Assembly (NCBI RefSeq): GCF_022921095.1
Contig: NZ_CP095053.1
Span: 4,878,501-4,942,500 of the forward strand
Length of the DNA stretch: 64,000 bases
Reading direction: 5' to 3'
Origin: Hymenobacter aerilatus
GTDB lineage: Bacteria; Bacteroidota; Bacteroidia; Cytophagales; Hymenobacteraceae
Below are positions 9,147-18,406 of the stretch, piece after piece (position 1 is the stretch's first letter; the number at the start of each line of letters is the position of its first letter). Under the pieces are notes generated by a model. That model saw only the letters and a program-made list of their open reading frames with translations, did no database searches and was not told the origin of the DNA. The translations under genes and the position numbers were made by a program.

Positions 9147-11609
9147 ATGGCTGCGAGAGAAGAAGTTGAATTAGAAGAGCTGATCCGCAACGCGGGTGGT
9201 AGTGAGGCGGAGTCTGAAGAAGAAGAAGGCCCCGGTCTGGATCTAACTACACTTCTCATGGTAGCGCGCAAAAGCTTACCATGGGTTGTATTGCTGATTG
9301 GCTTGGGATTGACAGCCTCATGGCTGTTTTTGCGTTATACGCCACCTATCTACCGGTCATCGTCGGTGCTAAAAATCGATGAAAAAACAGAGGCTGGGGT
9401 ACTAGGACTAGGCAGTATTGGCGAAGGCATGGAGCAGCAGCAAAGCCTTAATAAGCTATCCGGCGAGGTAGAGCTGATTAAGTCTGACCTGATCTACCGG
9501 CGTCTGAAAGACTCACTGATGCTAGACGTAAATTACTATGCTGAGGGCACAGTATTAGAGCGTGAGTTGTATCGGATTTCGCCATTTACGGTCAACTATA
9601 CCAAGCAGAATGACTCGCAGTTTAATACCCGATTTGTAGTCGATTTTCTAGATGAAAATCGATTTACACTCTCCTATGAATTAAATGGTCAGGAGCAAAG
9701 CCAAGAATATACCATTGGTCAGCCTATTCAAACGCCTGGCTTCGTGCTAACTGTATCTAAGACTGATTTCTTTAGTCCGGATGTAATAGATGGCAACTAC
9801 TATTTTATAATTAACGATAGTGGTGCCATCAATAATTATTTAAATACTAATCTAAGTGTGGCAATCGAGAATCCGGATGCAAATACAATTAATATATCCT
9901 TCACAGATAAAACACCACTTAAAGCTCAGGATATTGTTAATAAGGTAGATACAGTTTATTTAATTGAAAAGGTACTGAAGAAGCAGGAAAAGGCAGCTCG
10001 CACACTTCGGTACATCGATTCTGAATTAGAAAAAAGCCGAGCTGAATTAAGCAAAGCGGAAGGTGCTATTCAGTCGTTTGCAGAACGTAATCAAGCCTTT
10101 GATGTGAAAGGAGAGCTGACTACTGTCGCTTCTACTATTGCTGATCAGGAGGTGGAGCGACGGAAGTTGCTGGAGAAAGTGAAACTGCTTACGGAACTTC
10201 GCAATACTGTAAATAATGATCAGATAGTTGGACGTGAAGACGTGGATGTGGCGCAGGCTATTCCCGCATTAGGGGATATGGGCGATTCACAGCTACCACA
10301 ATTATTACAACAGTTCAACAACCAGCAATTGGAGTTGCAGCAGGTCTTAAAATCATATAAACCCACTACTACTGCTGTTCAACTACGACAGGAGGCGCTG
10401 GCTTTCACCAAGAAAACGGTGCAGGAGTTGTTATTGCAAAACCAAACTGTACTGCAAAAGCAGTTGGCGTTAATGGACCAACAACGCCAGCAGATGGAAG
10501 CTAAATTGCAAGCCCTTCCTCAAAAATTTACAGAGCAAGAACGACTACGTAGACCGTTTGAGGCATTGGAGCGCAATACCGGGATGCTGATGGAACGCAA
10601 AATATCGTATGGTATGGCAATGGCCGGAACTACACCTGATTTCCAGATTCTATCACCTGCGTCCGCCCCAGCTACTCCCATATCACCAGTTCGGGCTATG
10701 GTATATGCTATTGGATTAGCTGGAGGTATTGTGTTGGGCATCGGGCTGATTGCGGTGCGTTACCTCATGCACAACACCGTAACGAATATCGGGGAGTTGG
10801 AGCGGAACAGCACTGCGACTGTATTGGGTGTAATCCCTACCTACGACCGGGAGAAAATGGCCGTGTCAAAGCTGGTGGTAGATAAAAACCCCAAATCAGC
10901 AATTTCGGAGGCTATTCGCTCCATTCGTACTAATTTGGAATTTATGGCTTCTTCCAAGAAGAAGCGTCTTATATCGGTGACGTCGACAATCAGCGGCGAG
11001 GGCAAGACCTTCGTGACGGTAAATTTGGCGGCTATTATCGCTTCTTCCGAGCAGCGAGTGGTGGTACTGGATCTGGATATGCGGAAACCCAAGGTCAATC
11101 TGGCCTTTGACGCTCCCAACGTGAAAGGCGTCAGTACAATTCTGATTGAGCGTCATACTTGGGAAGAATGCATTCAGCATACCCCTATCCCTACCCTTGA
11201 TTTTATCTCGGCCGGTCCTACACCGCCCAATCCATCGGAGCTTATACTAAATCCGAAGTTTGACGAGCTACTGGCAGAACTATACCGGCACTACGATGTA
11301 GTGATGATTGACACGCCCCCGGTAGGATTGGTCACAGACGGAATCCTGATTATGCGCAAAGCCGATGTACCGATCTACATTGTGCGCGCTAATTACTCCA
11401 AGAAAGCCTTCCTGAAGAATATCAACAAGCTAATTCGTGCCAACGGTTTCACTAAGCTGACTACCATCCTGAACGATGCTAAGCCAAATGGTATGTACGG
11501 CTACGGTTATGGCTATGGCTACGGCTATGGCTATGGACAGGGATATTACGAGGAGCCAACCGCGCCCAAAGGACTAGTTGGGCGTCTGCGGAAGCGTATC
11601 TCCTCTTAG
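9147..11609 (+). CDS. Wzc-like polysaccharide co-polymerase and tyrosine autokinase
   Basis: 820 residues. An acidic cytoplasmic N-terminus (poly-Glu, residues 5-30) is followed by TM1 (about 42-64), a long periplasmic Wzz/GNVR region with coiled coils (about 270-480), TM2 (about 517-541) and a cytoplasmic BY-kinase domain. The kinase carries Walker A SGEGKTF (about 615-621), Walker A' VLDLDMRKP and Walker B VMIDTPP. The C-terminus is a tyrosine cluster of seven consecutive YG dipeptides then GQGYYEE. Autophosphorylation of such a cluster controls polymer length and export. The PHP phosphatase next door is the expected reversing enzyme. Codon use in the middle is more AT-rich than in neighbouring housekeeping genes. 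Confidence 0.93.
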   Translation: MAAREEVELEELIRNAGGSEAESEEEEGPGLDLTTLLMVARKSLPWVVLLIGLGLTASWLFLRYTPPIYRSSSVLKIDEKTEAGVLGLGSIGEGMEQQQSLNKLSGEVELIKSDLIYRRLKDSLMLDVNYYAEGTVLERELYRISPFTVNYTKQNDSQFNTRFVVDFLDENRFTLSYELNGQEQSQEYTIGQPIQTPGFVLTVSKTDFFSPDVIDGNYYFIINDSGAINNYLNTNLSVAIENPDANTINISFTDKTPLKAQDIVNKVDTVYLIEKVLKKQEKAARTLRYIDSELEKSRAELSKAEGAIQSFAERNQAFDVKGELTTVASTIADQEVERRKLLEKVKLLTELRNTVNNDQIVGREDVDVAQAIPALGDMGDSQLPQLLQQFNNQQLELQQVLKSYKPTTTAVQLRQEALAFTKKTVQELLLQNQTVLQKQLALMDQQRQQMEAKLQALPQKFTEQERLRRPFEALERNTGMLMERKISYGMAMAGTTPDFQILSPASAPATPISPVRAMVYAIGLAGGIVLGIGLIAVRYLMHNTVTNIGELERNSTATVLGVIPTYDREKMAVSKLVVDKNPKSAISEAIRSIRTNLEFMASSKKKRLISVTSTISGEGKTFVTVNLAAIIASSEQRVVVLDLDMRKPKVNLAFDAPNVKGVSTILIERHTWEECIQHTPIPTLDFISAGPTPPNPSELILNPKFDELLAELYRHYDVVMIDTPPVGLVTDGILIMRKADVPIYIVRANYSKKAFLKNINKLIRANGFTKLTTILNDAKPNGMYGYGYGYGYGYGYGQGYYEEPTAPKGLVGRLRKRISS

Positions 11610-11622
11610 ATACCGGGACGAA

Positions 11623-12387
11623 ATGACCTCTTTTCTGCAAAGATTATTTGGTAGCATAGTGCCAACTGCGGCTCCTGCATCGTTGCAAGAGTTGGTAGTA
11701 GACATGCACTCACATCTGCTACCGGGTATCGATGATGGGGCCGCTACAGTGGAGCATTCAGTGGAGCTGTTGCGGGAAATGCAGGAACTGGGTTATCGTA
11801 AGCTGATTATGACGCCCCATGTGATGGGGGACTTTTTTCGGAACACACCTGCTACCATCAGGGCCGCGCTAGCTCAATTGCAAACAGCTGCTTCGGCAGC
11901 GGGTATTGAAGACATCGAGCTGGAATGCGCTGCTGAGTACTACCTCGACGAATGGTTTGGGCGTAAACTGGAAGCAGGTGAGGAGCTACTAACGTTTGGG
12001 GGCGACCGGCACTACCTGCTTTTTGAGACGTCCTACATCAACGAGCCTTTTAATCTGGCCGAAACCGTATTTAATCTGCGGGCAGCGGGCTATCAACCAG
12101 TGCTAGCGCATCCTGAGCGCTACACGTACCTCTACGGTCGGTTTGAGGAATTGGAGCGTATCCGCGAGAGTGGGGTGTTATTACAGGTAAATCTGAACTC
12201 ACTGGCAGGCTATTATTCATCGGGAGCACAGCGTGTGGCCGAAAAGCTGATTGACGCCGGCCTGGTAGATATGCTGGGCACCGATGCCCACAACGTAAAG
12301 CATACGGGCACCTTACGTAATAAAGTGCTCACGGCTAGCTATCTGCGTAAAGCGTTAGAATTGCCCCTGCTAAATAAGACTTTGTAG
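11623..12387 (+). CDS. PHP-type tyrosine-protein phosphatase (CpsB/YwqE-like)
   Basis: 254 residues from the ATG at 11623, 13 bp after the kinase stop. The metal-binding PHP motifs are visible in order: DMHSHLLPGIDDG, TPHVMGDFF, CAAEYYLDE, AHPERY and GTDAHN. In Gram-positive and Bacteroidota polysaccharide loci this family dephosphorylates the tyrosine tail of the Wzc/CpsD kinase, using divalent metal ions. The tight spacing to the kinase gene supports that role here. The protein is cytoplasmic and has no signal peptide. It closes the export trio; the following gene starts 74 bp later and is of a different kind. Confidence 0.92.
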   Translation: MTSFLQRLFGSIVPTAAPASLQELVVDMHSHLLPGIDDGAATVEHSVELLREMQELGYRKLIMTPHVMGDFFRNTPATIRAALAQLQTAASAAGIEDIELECAAEYYLDEWFGRKLEAGEELLTFGGDRHYLLFETSYINEPFNLAETVFNLRAAGYQPVLAHPERYTYLYGRFEELERIRESGVLLQVNLNSLAGYYSSGAQRVAEKLIDAGLVDMLGTDAHNVKHTGTLRNKVLTASYLRKALELPLLNKTL

Positions 12388-12460
12388 GTAGCTGTAGGCC
12401 CGCAAATTTTCCTACATTCGGTTACGGACGATCCACCTTCGTCACGCTTATTTCCTTTGT

Positions 12461-13477
12461 ATGATTTTCGTCACCGGTGGTAGCGGCCTGCTGGGCAGTT
12501 TCCTGATTGATGCGCTGGTGGCGCGCGGATACGCAGTACGGGCTTTGTATAGAAACGCCATTCCAACTGGTGCAACGGCCCAGCAGGTAGAGTGGGTGCA
12601 GGGCGACATTCGGGATACGGAGTTACTGTACGCTTCCCTAGACGGTATTACGCACCTGTTTCATTGTGCAGGGCTGGTTTCCTATGCGCCCCAGGACGAA
12701 ACAGCGCTACTGCAGGTGAACGTGGAAGGAACGGCAGCGGTGGTTGATGCTTGTTTGCAGCGTGCGGGCGTGCGGCTTTGTCATGTGTCGTCGGTGGCAG
12801 CGCTAGGGGGCGCAACTGCAACGCCGGAAGCACCGGCGGGGCCACTGGTGCTGGATGAAACGGCAAAATGGGACCTGGGTGCTGAGCACCCTGCCTACGC
12901 TACGTCTAAATACCTCGCCGAGCTGGAAGTGTGGCGAGGAGTGGCCGAAGGGCTGAATGCTGTGATAGTAAATCCTTCTGTGATACTAGGGCCAGCCGAC
13001 TGGGACCGAAGCAGTACCCGCCTGTTTCGCTACGCCTACCAACAACACGCCTTTTACACTGCCGGTAACATCAACTTCGTGGATGTGCGCGATGTGGTAG
13101 CAATGATGCTGTATTTGGCTTTTGAAACCAGCCTGATGAGCCAGCGCTATGTGCTGAGTGCGGGTGCAATGCCCCTGCGCGAGTTCCTGACGGAAGTGGC
13201 TCGCTACTTTCAAAAGAAGCCGCCTACCCTGCAAGTACCAACATGGGCAGCCGAGGCAATCTGGCGGCTGGAGCACCTGCGCTCTGTTGTAACCGGAGCC
13301 CGCCCGCTTATCACCAAAGACACGGCCCGCGCCGGCCGCCGCGCCACTAGTTACCGCGCCGAAAAGGTGCAGCAGGCTACGGGCCTACCCTTTCGACCAC
13401 TAGCCGAAACCATTGCGTGGTGCTGCGAGGGCCTGCTGCAGAACTTGCCGGCATCCGGTGCGGTTGTTGTATCTTAG
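12461..13477 (+). CDS. NAD(P)-dependent epimerase/dehydratase (extended SDR)
   Basis: 338 residues. A Rossmann nucleotide-binding motif GGSGLLG (6-12) opens the protein, and the catalytic YxxxK is at about 146-150 (YATSK). Serines in CHVSSVAAL supply the third catalytic group. Extended SDRs of this type act on nucleotide sugars, dihydroflavonols or sterols; the substrate-binding C-terminal half is not diagnostic. It could belong functionally to the polysaccharide genes just upstream, but lies after a 74-bp gap. A box close to the -7 consensus (TTCCTTTG, 12452-12459) sits only one base before the ATG, which would give a nearly leaderless transcript. Confidence 0.82.
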   Translation: MIFVTGGSGLLGSFLIDALVARGYAVRALYRNAIPTGATAQQVEWVQGDIRDTELLYASLDGITHLFHCAGLVSYAPQDETALLQVNVEGTAAVVDACLQRAGVRLCHVSSVAALGGATATPEAPAGPLVLDETAKWDLGAEHPAYATSKYLAELEVWRGVAEGLNAVIVNPSVILGPADWDRSSTRLFRYAYQQHAFYTAGNINFVDVRDVVAMMLYLAFETSLMSQRYVLSAGAMPLREFLTEVARYFQKKPPTLQVPTWAAEAIWRLEHLRSVVTGARPLITKDTARAGRRATSYRAEKVQQATGLPFRPLAETIAWCCEGLLQNLPASGAVVVS

Positions 13478-13517
13478 AAACAGTAGCGCTGCGCCCGTGG
13501 CCTACCTTACCATAGTC

Positions 13518-13535
13518 GGCAGAGTCTGCCTTTTT
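13518..13535 (+). terminator. Small terminator after the epimerase gene
   Basis: A 5-bp GC-rich stem (GGCAG/CTGCC) with a 3-nt loop is followed by five Ts. It is short, so termination strength is uncertain. Confidence 0.45.
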
Positions 13536-13558
13536 GACGGCTCTTTGCTTTTTGCAGT

Positions 13559-14962
13559 ATGAGAATGAACGAGAATTTTGAGGAGCGGGATGAGGTACAG
13601 GCTACCGTACGCCGTTTCGAGCAGATGGTGGCCAGCAACGAGTCCGCCTTTTTTGACCTGGCTGAGTTTGAGAGTATCATCGACCACTATACTACCAATA
13701 CCCAATACGATAAGGCTTTGCAAGCCTGCGAAGCAGCTGTTGCGCAGTATCCCTTTAGCACGGAGTTGCTGATTGACCGGGCGCAGGTGCTGGCCATGAA
13801 AGGCGAGTATACCGCCGCTGCCACCCAGATTGAAGCCGTAGCCCTGCTTGACCCCGACAACCCAGATGTAGCCGTGACGCGGGGCATTATCGCTACCCAG
13901 CGTGGCGACTTCTCAACGGCTGTGGACTTTTTTCTGGGTGCCGTAGAGCGCGCACCCGACCGCGACGACATTTTCTTTAATCTAGGGCTGGCGTATCAGA
14001 GCTGGCAGAAATACAAGAGTGCTGCTAAGTACTACAAGCAGAGCCTGCGCCTGAACCTCGACAATGATGTGGCCGTGCAGGAGCTGCTATACTGCCTAGA
14101 AGTGAGCGAGCGGCTGGAAGCTAACCTGGATTTTTTCCGGCGTTTCACCGACGAGGACCCATACTCCGCCATTGCTTGGTACAACCTGGGGCAGGCTTAC
14201 TACCGTGCGGCTGATTATGAAAAGGCCGTTAGCGCGTTCGAGTACGCCATTCTTATCGATAATAAGTTCTACGAAGCGCACGGCTACCTAGCTAGCACCT
14301 ATGTGAGCCAGGAGAAATACCAGGCAGCTATCGAGGAGTTTGCGTTGAGCTACGAGAAAGATCAGCCTACAGCTGAAGCTCTCTGTAATATCGGAGAGTG
14401 CTACGAAAAGCTGGAAAACTGGACCGAAGCTCGCCGTAACTACCAACGTTCCATCGACATCAATCCAGAGATGGACGAGGCGTGGTTTGGTATCGGTATT
14501 GTGCTGAACGCGCAAGAGCGGTGGCTGGAGGCCATTCATTTCTTCCGCAAAGCCACGACTCTATACGACGAGAGCGTGGAGTACTGGCTGGCTTTAGCAG
14601 CAGCAGAATACCAACTGGGCAACGTAGTATCGGCGGTAGAGGCCTACGACCGGGCCACGCAGGTAGCTCCCGACAACAAGGAGGGCTGGCTGAATTGGAG
14701 CATCATTCTCTACGAGCAGGGTAACTTTGACGGCGCCATCGACCTGATGCGCAATGCCGTGGAGGTGCAGCCCGCCGAAGCGGAACTGTATTATCGCCTA
14801 TGCGCCTACTTATTGGCCGCTGGTCGTTACCGTGAAGCCTATGAGGTGTTGGAAAATGCGCTAACGCTGGACTTCAGCAAACATCGACTGCTGTTTGATT
14901 ATTTTCCGGAGCTGGAATCGCAACGTGCCCTGGCCCGGTTGATTGACCAGTATCGGAAATAG
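13559..14962 (+). CDS. Tetratricopeptide-repeat protein
   Basis: 467 residues with no signal peptide and no membrane segment. From about residue 40 to 450 the protein is made of roughly eleven 34-residue TPR helices, with clear units such as DIFFNLGLAYQSWQKYKSAA, AIAWYNLGQAYYRAADYEKA and EAWFGIGIVLNAQERWLEAI. TPR arrays are protein-protein scaffolds, so no reaction can be assigned. ATGs at 13559 and 13565 are both possible starts. It is flanked by a small terminator upstream and a T-rich terminator downstream, so it is probably expressed alone. Confidence 0.88.
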   Translation: MRMNENFEERDEVQATVRRFEQMVASNESAFFDLAEFESIIDHYTTNTQYDKALQACEAAVAQYPFSTELLIDRAQVLAMKGEYTAAATQIEAVALLDPDNPDVAVTRGIIATQRGDFSTAVDFFLGAVERAPDRDDIFFNLGLAYQSWQKYKSAAKYYKQSLRLNLDNDVAVQELLYCLEVSERLEANLDFFRRFTDEDPYSAIAWYNLGQAYYRAADYEKAVSAFEYAILIDNKFYEAHGYLASTYVSQEKYQAAIEEFALSYEKDQPTAEALCNIGECYEKLENWTEARRNYQRSIDINPEMDEAWFGIGIVLNAQERWLEAIHFFRKATTLYDESVEYWLALAAAEYQLGNVVSAVEAYDRATQVAPDNKEGWLNWSIILYEQGNFDGAIDLMRNAVEVQPAEAELYYRLCAYLLAAGRYREAYEVLENALTLDFSKHRLLFDYFPELESQRALARLIDQYRK

Positions 14963-15082
14963 GTAGGAGGGTACGGGGGACTAAAATGCTGCGGACTAGG
15001 TGACCGTTCAGCAGTTATTTTTCGAAGGGCAATTCAGCCCAACTCCTCAGTCTCCCGAACCCTCACTCTTACTTATAAAATT

Positions 15083-15110
15083 CGGGCGTACTTTTACGCC
15101 CGTTCTTTTT
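15083..15110 (+). terminator. Terminator after the TPR gene
   Basis: An 8-bp stem (CGGGCGTA/TACGCCCG, 15083-15090 and 15095-15102) is followed by TTCTTTTTTT. It lies 120 bp past the TPR stop and 54 bp before the next gene. Confidence 0.8.
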
Positions 15111-15163
15111 TTCGGGGCCACCCTTAATATGCCAACCAAGCCCCAAGACCCTAAGACCCTCAT

Positions 15164-15994
15164 ATGAACTACCACCTCGATCAACTTCCTGAACGCACTG
15201 AGAAACCCCGCGAGCAGGGCTACACCATGGTAATGGACAAAGGCCTGAGTGTACGCGAAACAGAGGATTTTCTGGAAGTAGGTGCCCCGTACACGGATAT
15301 TGTGAAGCTGGGTTGGGCTACCTCCTTTGTGACGCCTAACTTGAAGCGCAAGCTGGCTGTGTACAAGGAAGCGGGTATTCCGGTGTATTTTGGTGGTACG
15401 TTGTTTGAAGCGTTTATCATTCGCAATCAGTTTGATGACTACCGACGGCTGCTGAGCGAGTTTGGAATGGAGTACGCCGAGGTATCGGACGGCTCGCTGG
15501 ATATGCCCCACGACAAGAAATGCGAGTATATCCGCATACTGTCGAAAGACGTGAAGGTGCTATCGGAGGTAGGGAGTAAGGATGCGGAAAAGATTATTCC
15601 GCCGTACAAGTGGATTTCGCAGATGCAGACCGAGCTGGAAGCCGGCTCCATCAAAGTAATTGGCGAAGCCCGCGAGGCTGGTAACGTAGGCCTGTTCCGG
15701 AGCACGGGCGAGGTGCGCTCGGGCCTGGTAGAAGAAATCCTGACCAAAGTACCAGTGGAAAAAATCCTGTGGGAGGCTCCTCAGAAAGCTCAGCAAGTGT
15801 GGTTTATCAAGCTGCTCGGAGCCAACGTGAACCTGGGCAACATTGCACCCAACGAGATTGTGAGCTTGGAAACCATCCGCCTGGGCCTGCGCGGCGACAC
15901 CTTCACGCACTTCCTGGATATGGACAACGTGGACGAGATGTTCAAACCTGCCAAGCCTACCGGTCGCCCTGGCACCTCTATGCCGCGCGGGTAG
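15164..15994 (+). CDS. comA: Phosphosulfolactate synthase (ComA family)
   Basis: 276 residues, full length for the family. ComA is a TIM-barrel enzyme that adds sulfite to phosphoenolpyruvate to give (R)-2-phospho-3-sulfolactate, the first step of coenzyme M synthesis in archaea. Segments I recognise include DIVKLGWATSF, YFGGTLFEAFI, VEISDG-like AEVSDGSLDMP, KVLSEVGSKD and GEAREAGNVGLFR. Bacteroidota make no coenzyme M, so the product may feed sulfolactate or cysteate, for example for the sulfonolipids (capnine type) known in this phylum. That is inference. No other sulfonate genes are adjacent. It is bounded by terminators and is probably monocistronic. Confidence 0.88.
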   Translation: MNYHLDQLPERTEKPREQGYTMVMDKGLSVRETEDFLEVGAPYTDIVKLGWATSFVTPNLKRKLAVYKEAGIPVYFGGTLFEAFIIRNQFDDYRRLLSEFGMEYAEVSDGSLDMPHDKKCEYIRILSKDVKVLSEVGSKDAEKIIPPYKWISQMQTELEAGSIKVIGEAREAGNVGLFRSTGEVRSGLVEEILTKVPVEKILWEAPQKAQQVWFIKLLGANVNLGNIAPNEIVSLETIRLGLRGDTFTHFLDMDNVDEMFKPAKPTGRPGTSMPRG

Positions 15995-16012
15995 GCGAGT
16001 TATAATTCCTTA

Positions 16013-16085
16013 GAGGAAAACGCGGAGGCTCGTGGTGTTCTAACGTAAATACTCGTTGAATACTACGGGCCTCCGCGTTTTCTTC
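16013..16085. terminator. Long hairpin after comA
   Basis: Arms 16016-16029 and 16069-16082 pair perfectly over 14 bp (GAAAACGCGGAGGC), with further imperfect pairing outside. The loop is about 39 nt. It probably ends the comA transcript, though the large loop is unusual for a simple terminator. Confidence 0.55.
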
Positions 16086-16186
16086 TGCGAACCTCTGCGA
16101 GATTATCCTCATAGTTTCTCACCGCCAGGGTAGGAACATTGCCTGTCGGTAGTGCGTAAGGGAGTATCCATTCTGTACTACCCTAC

Positions 16187-17551
16187 ATGAACCATCAACA
16201 GCTTTCTATATTCCTGATTCCTTTGCTTTTAGCGGGCGCGTGCAGCGGGCCTTCGAAGGAAGAAAAGCAGGAGGCCCAGGCCACTACCCCCACCGATACG
16301 GTAGCCACTGCCGTGCAGCCCCTGAAGTTGCCGGCACCTTACAAAACAGAATCGGTGACGCACCGGGTGAAGGTAATTGGCTGGCCGACCGGCAAAACGC
16401 CTACAGTACCCGCCGGTTTCGCCATCACCGAGTACGGTGGCAATTTTGATAGCCCGCGTTGGGCCTACGTGCTACCCAACGGCGACGTGCTGGTAGCCGA
16501 GGCGAATACATTGCCTAACAAGACCATCAAAAAGAAAGTAACGGCCGCCCTGGATTTGGATCCGTCTAAATCCTTGCAAGCCACGAGCGCCAACCGCATC
16601 ACGCTGCTGCGCGATACCAACAAGGATGGTAAGCCTGATGTGCGTGAGACGTTTCTAAGCGACCTGAATCAGCCCTTTGGGATGCTGGTAGTAGGCAACA
16701 ATTTTTACGTGGCCAATACCGATGGCGTAGTGCGCTACGCCTACAAACCGGGCCAAACCAAAATCACCGGACCGGGCCAGAAAATCTTGAGCTTACCTAA
16801 AGGGGGCTACAACAACCACTGGACGCGCAATCTACTAGCCTCGCCCGATGGCTCTAAAATCTATGTGAGCGTGGGCTCAGGCTCTAATGTGATGGAACAC
16901 GGCGCCGAGAATGAGGAGCGTCGCGCCAACATCTTGCAAATTAACCCCGATGGCTCGGGTGAAAAGGTATACGCTAGCGGCTTGCGCAACCCCGTAGGCA
17001 TGGACTGGCAGCCTACCTCCGGTAAGCTTTGGACCGCCGTGAACGAGCGCGACGAGCTGGGCGACGAGCTAGTACCCGATTACTTGACCAGTGTGCAAGA
17101 AGGCGGCTTTTATGGGTGGCCCTACTCGTATTTCGGGCAGAACGTAGACCCGCGCCGCAAGGACGAGCGGCCCGATCTGGTGAAGAAAGCCATCATGCCT
17201 GAGGTGCCACTGGGGCCGCACACGGCCTCGCTGGGGCTGGCGTTTTATGATCAGAAAACCTTCCCGACACGCTACCAGAACGGTGCATTTATTGGGCAGC
17301 ACGGCTCCTGGAACCGCTCTACCTTCTCGGGATACAAGGTGGTATTTGTGCCGTTTGAGGGGGGCAAACCCACGGGCAAGTACGAGGATTTTGTAACAGG
17401 CTTCCTGGTAGGCAACGGCGACGAAGCATACGGCCGCCCGGTAGGTGTAACGGTAATGCCCGACGGCTCGATGCTGGTGACCGACGATGCCGGCAACAAG
17501 GTGTGGCGCGTGGCCGCCTCAACAGGTGCGCGCGGAGTCGCCAAATTATAG
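16187..17551 (+). CDS. PQQ-dependent sugar dehydrogenase family lipoprotein (sorbosone dehydrogenase-like)
   Basis: 454 residues with a lipoprotein signal (LLLAGAC, Cys19). A beta-propeller of the soluble glucose/sorbosone dehydrogenase type follows. Family segments include PAGFAITEYGGNFDSPRW, GDVLVAEANT, LRDTNKDGKPDVRETF, YASGLRNPVGMDW, QEGGFYGWPYSYFGQ and IGQHGSWNRS. Members oxidise aldoses or sorbosone in the periplasm with PQQ, passing electrons to the respiratory chain. Whether this copy binds PQQ cannot be settled by eye, and no PQQ synthesis genes are in the window. Related family-fold proteins without PQQ are an alternative. No clear operon partner. Confidence 0.85.
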   Translation: MNHQQLSIFLIPLLLAGACSGPSKEEKQEAQATTPTDTVATAVQPLKLPAPYKTESVTHRVKVIGWPTGKTPTVPAGFAITEYGGNFDSPRWAYVLPNGDVLVAEANTLPNKTIKKKVTAALDLDPSKSLQATSANRITLLRDTNKDGKPDVRETFLSDLNQPFGMLVVGNNFYVANTDGVVRYAYKPGQTKITGPGQKILSLPKGGYNNHWTRNLLASPDGSKIYVSVGSGSNVMEHGAENEERRANILQINPDGSGEKVYASGLRNPVGMDWQPTSGKLWTAVNERDELGDELVPDYLTSVQEGGFYGWPYSYFGQNVDPRRKDERPDLVKKAIMPEVPLGPHTASLGLAFYDQKTFPTRYQNGAFIGQHGSWNRSTFSGYKVVFVPFEGGKPTGKYEDFVTGFLVGNGDEAYGRPVGVTVMPDGSMLVTDDAGNKVWRVAASTGARGVAKL

Positions 17552-17660
17552 ATGAAATAGTCAGTGAAGCCGGAAATTTGTTGGTGAAACGCCATTGGAT
17601 TTCCGGCTTCACTCGGAATGACGGCCGCACGTGCTTTCTTTGTGGTCTAAACCCCGCTTC

Positions 17661-18311
17661 ATGGAACTCCTACACCAAGCGCTGGACTTCGTTCTGCATC
17701 TCGACAAGCACCTCACCGCCATCATTGCCGACTATGGCACATGGACCTACGCCATCCTATTCCTGATTATTTTCGTGGAAACAGGCGTGGTGGTATTGCC
17801 CTTCCTACCCGGTGACTCTCTTCTGTTTGCAGCTGGCTCGCTGGCTGCTCTAGATGGCAGCCCACTGAATGTGGCTGTGCTGATGGCGCTCCTCATTGTG
17901 GCGGCTATATTGGGCGACACGCTCAACTATCACATCGGCGACTATTTGGGGCCGCGGGTATTCACGGATAAGTCGCGATTCCTAAAGCGGGAGCACCTGC
18001 TGAAAACGCAGGAATTCTACGTAAAGCACGGGGCTAAGACACTCATACTAGCCCGCTTCATTCCCATCATTCGCACGTTTGCGCCGTTTGTAGCGGGCAT
18101 GGGTACCATGAGCTACGCCCGATTCTTAGCTTACAATGTCATTGGCGGCATTTTGTGGGTGATTTTGCTGGTAGGCACCGGCTATCTATTTGGACAGGTG
18201 CCCATTGTGCAGAAGAACTTTTCACTGGTCGTGGTAGCCATTATTGTGCTGTCTATTTTGCCGGCGGTATTCGAGTTCTTTCGGTCGCGCGGTCAGAAAT
18301 CGGCCGTCTAA
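17661..18311 (+). CDS. DedA family membrane protein
   Basis: 216 residues from the ATG at 17661; a GTG at 17631 would add ten residues without family support. It has several hydrophobic segments and the DedA/SNARE-associated signature, including ETGVVVLPFLPGDSLLFAAG, GDTLNYHIGDYLG and ARFIPIIRTFAPFVAGMG, with the functionally important Glu, Asp and Arg residues present. DedA proteins are inner-membrane proteins; recent work links family members to flipping undecaprenyl phosphate or phospholipids. The upstream 100 bp hold TTTCTTTG, one base off the -7 consensus. A terminator with a T tract follows. Confidence 0.92.
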   Translation: MELLHQALDFVLHLDKHLTAIIADYGTWTYAILFLIIFVETGVVVLPFLPGDSLLFAAGSLAALDGSPLNVAVLMALLIVAAILGDTLNYHIGDYLGPRVFTDKSRFLKREHLLKTQEFYVKHGAKTLILARFIPIIRTFAPFVAGMGTMSYARFLAYNVIGGILWVILLVGTGYLFGQVPIVQKNFSLVVVAIIVLSILPAVFEFFRSRGQKSAV

Positions 18312-18332
18312 GTTGTTTTTTCAATAGAAAAT

Positions 18333-18368
18333 AAACCGCTTCGTCCGCGCCGGATGGGGCGGTTTTTT
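18333..18368 (+). terminator. Terminator after the DedA gene
   Basis: AAACCGC (18333-18339) pairs with GCGGTTT (18359-18365), with further inner pairing, and is followed by a T run. Confidence 0.7.
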
Positions 18369-18406
18369 CGTTGTTTTAGGTCGCCTACTATTTTGCTATT
18401 TGCTGT

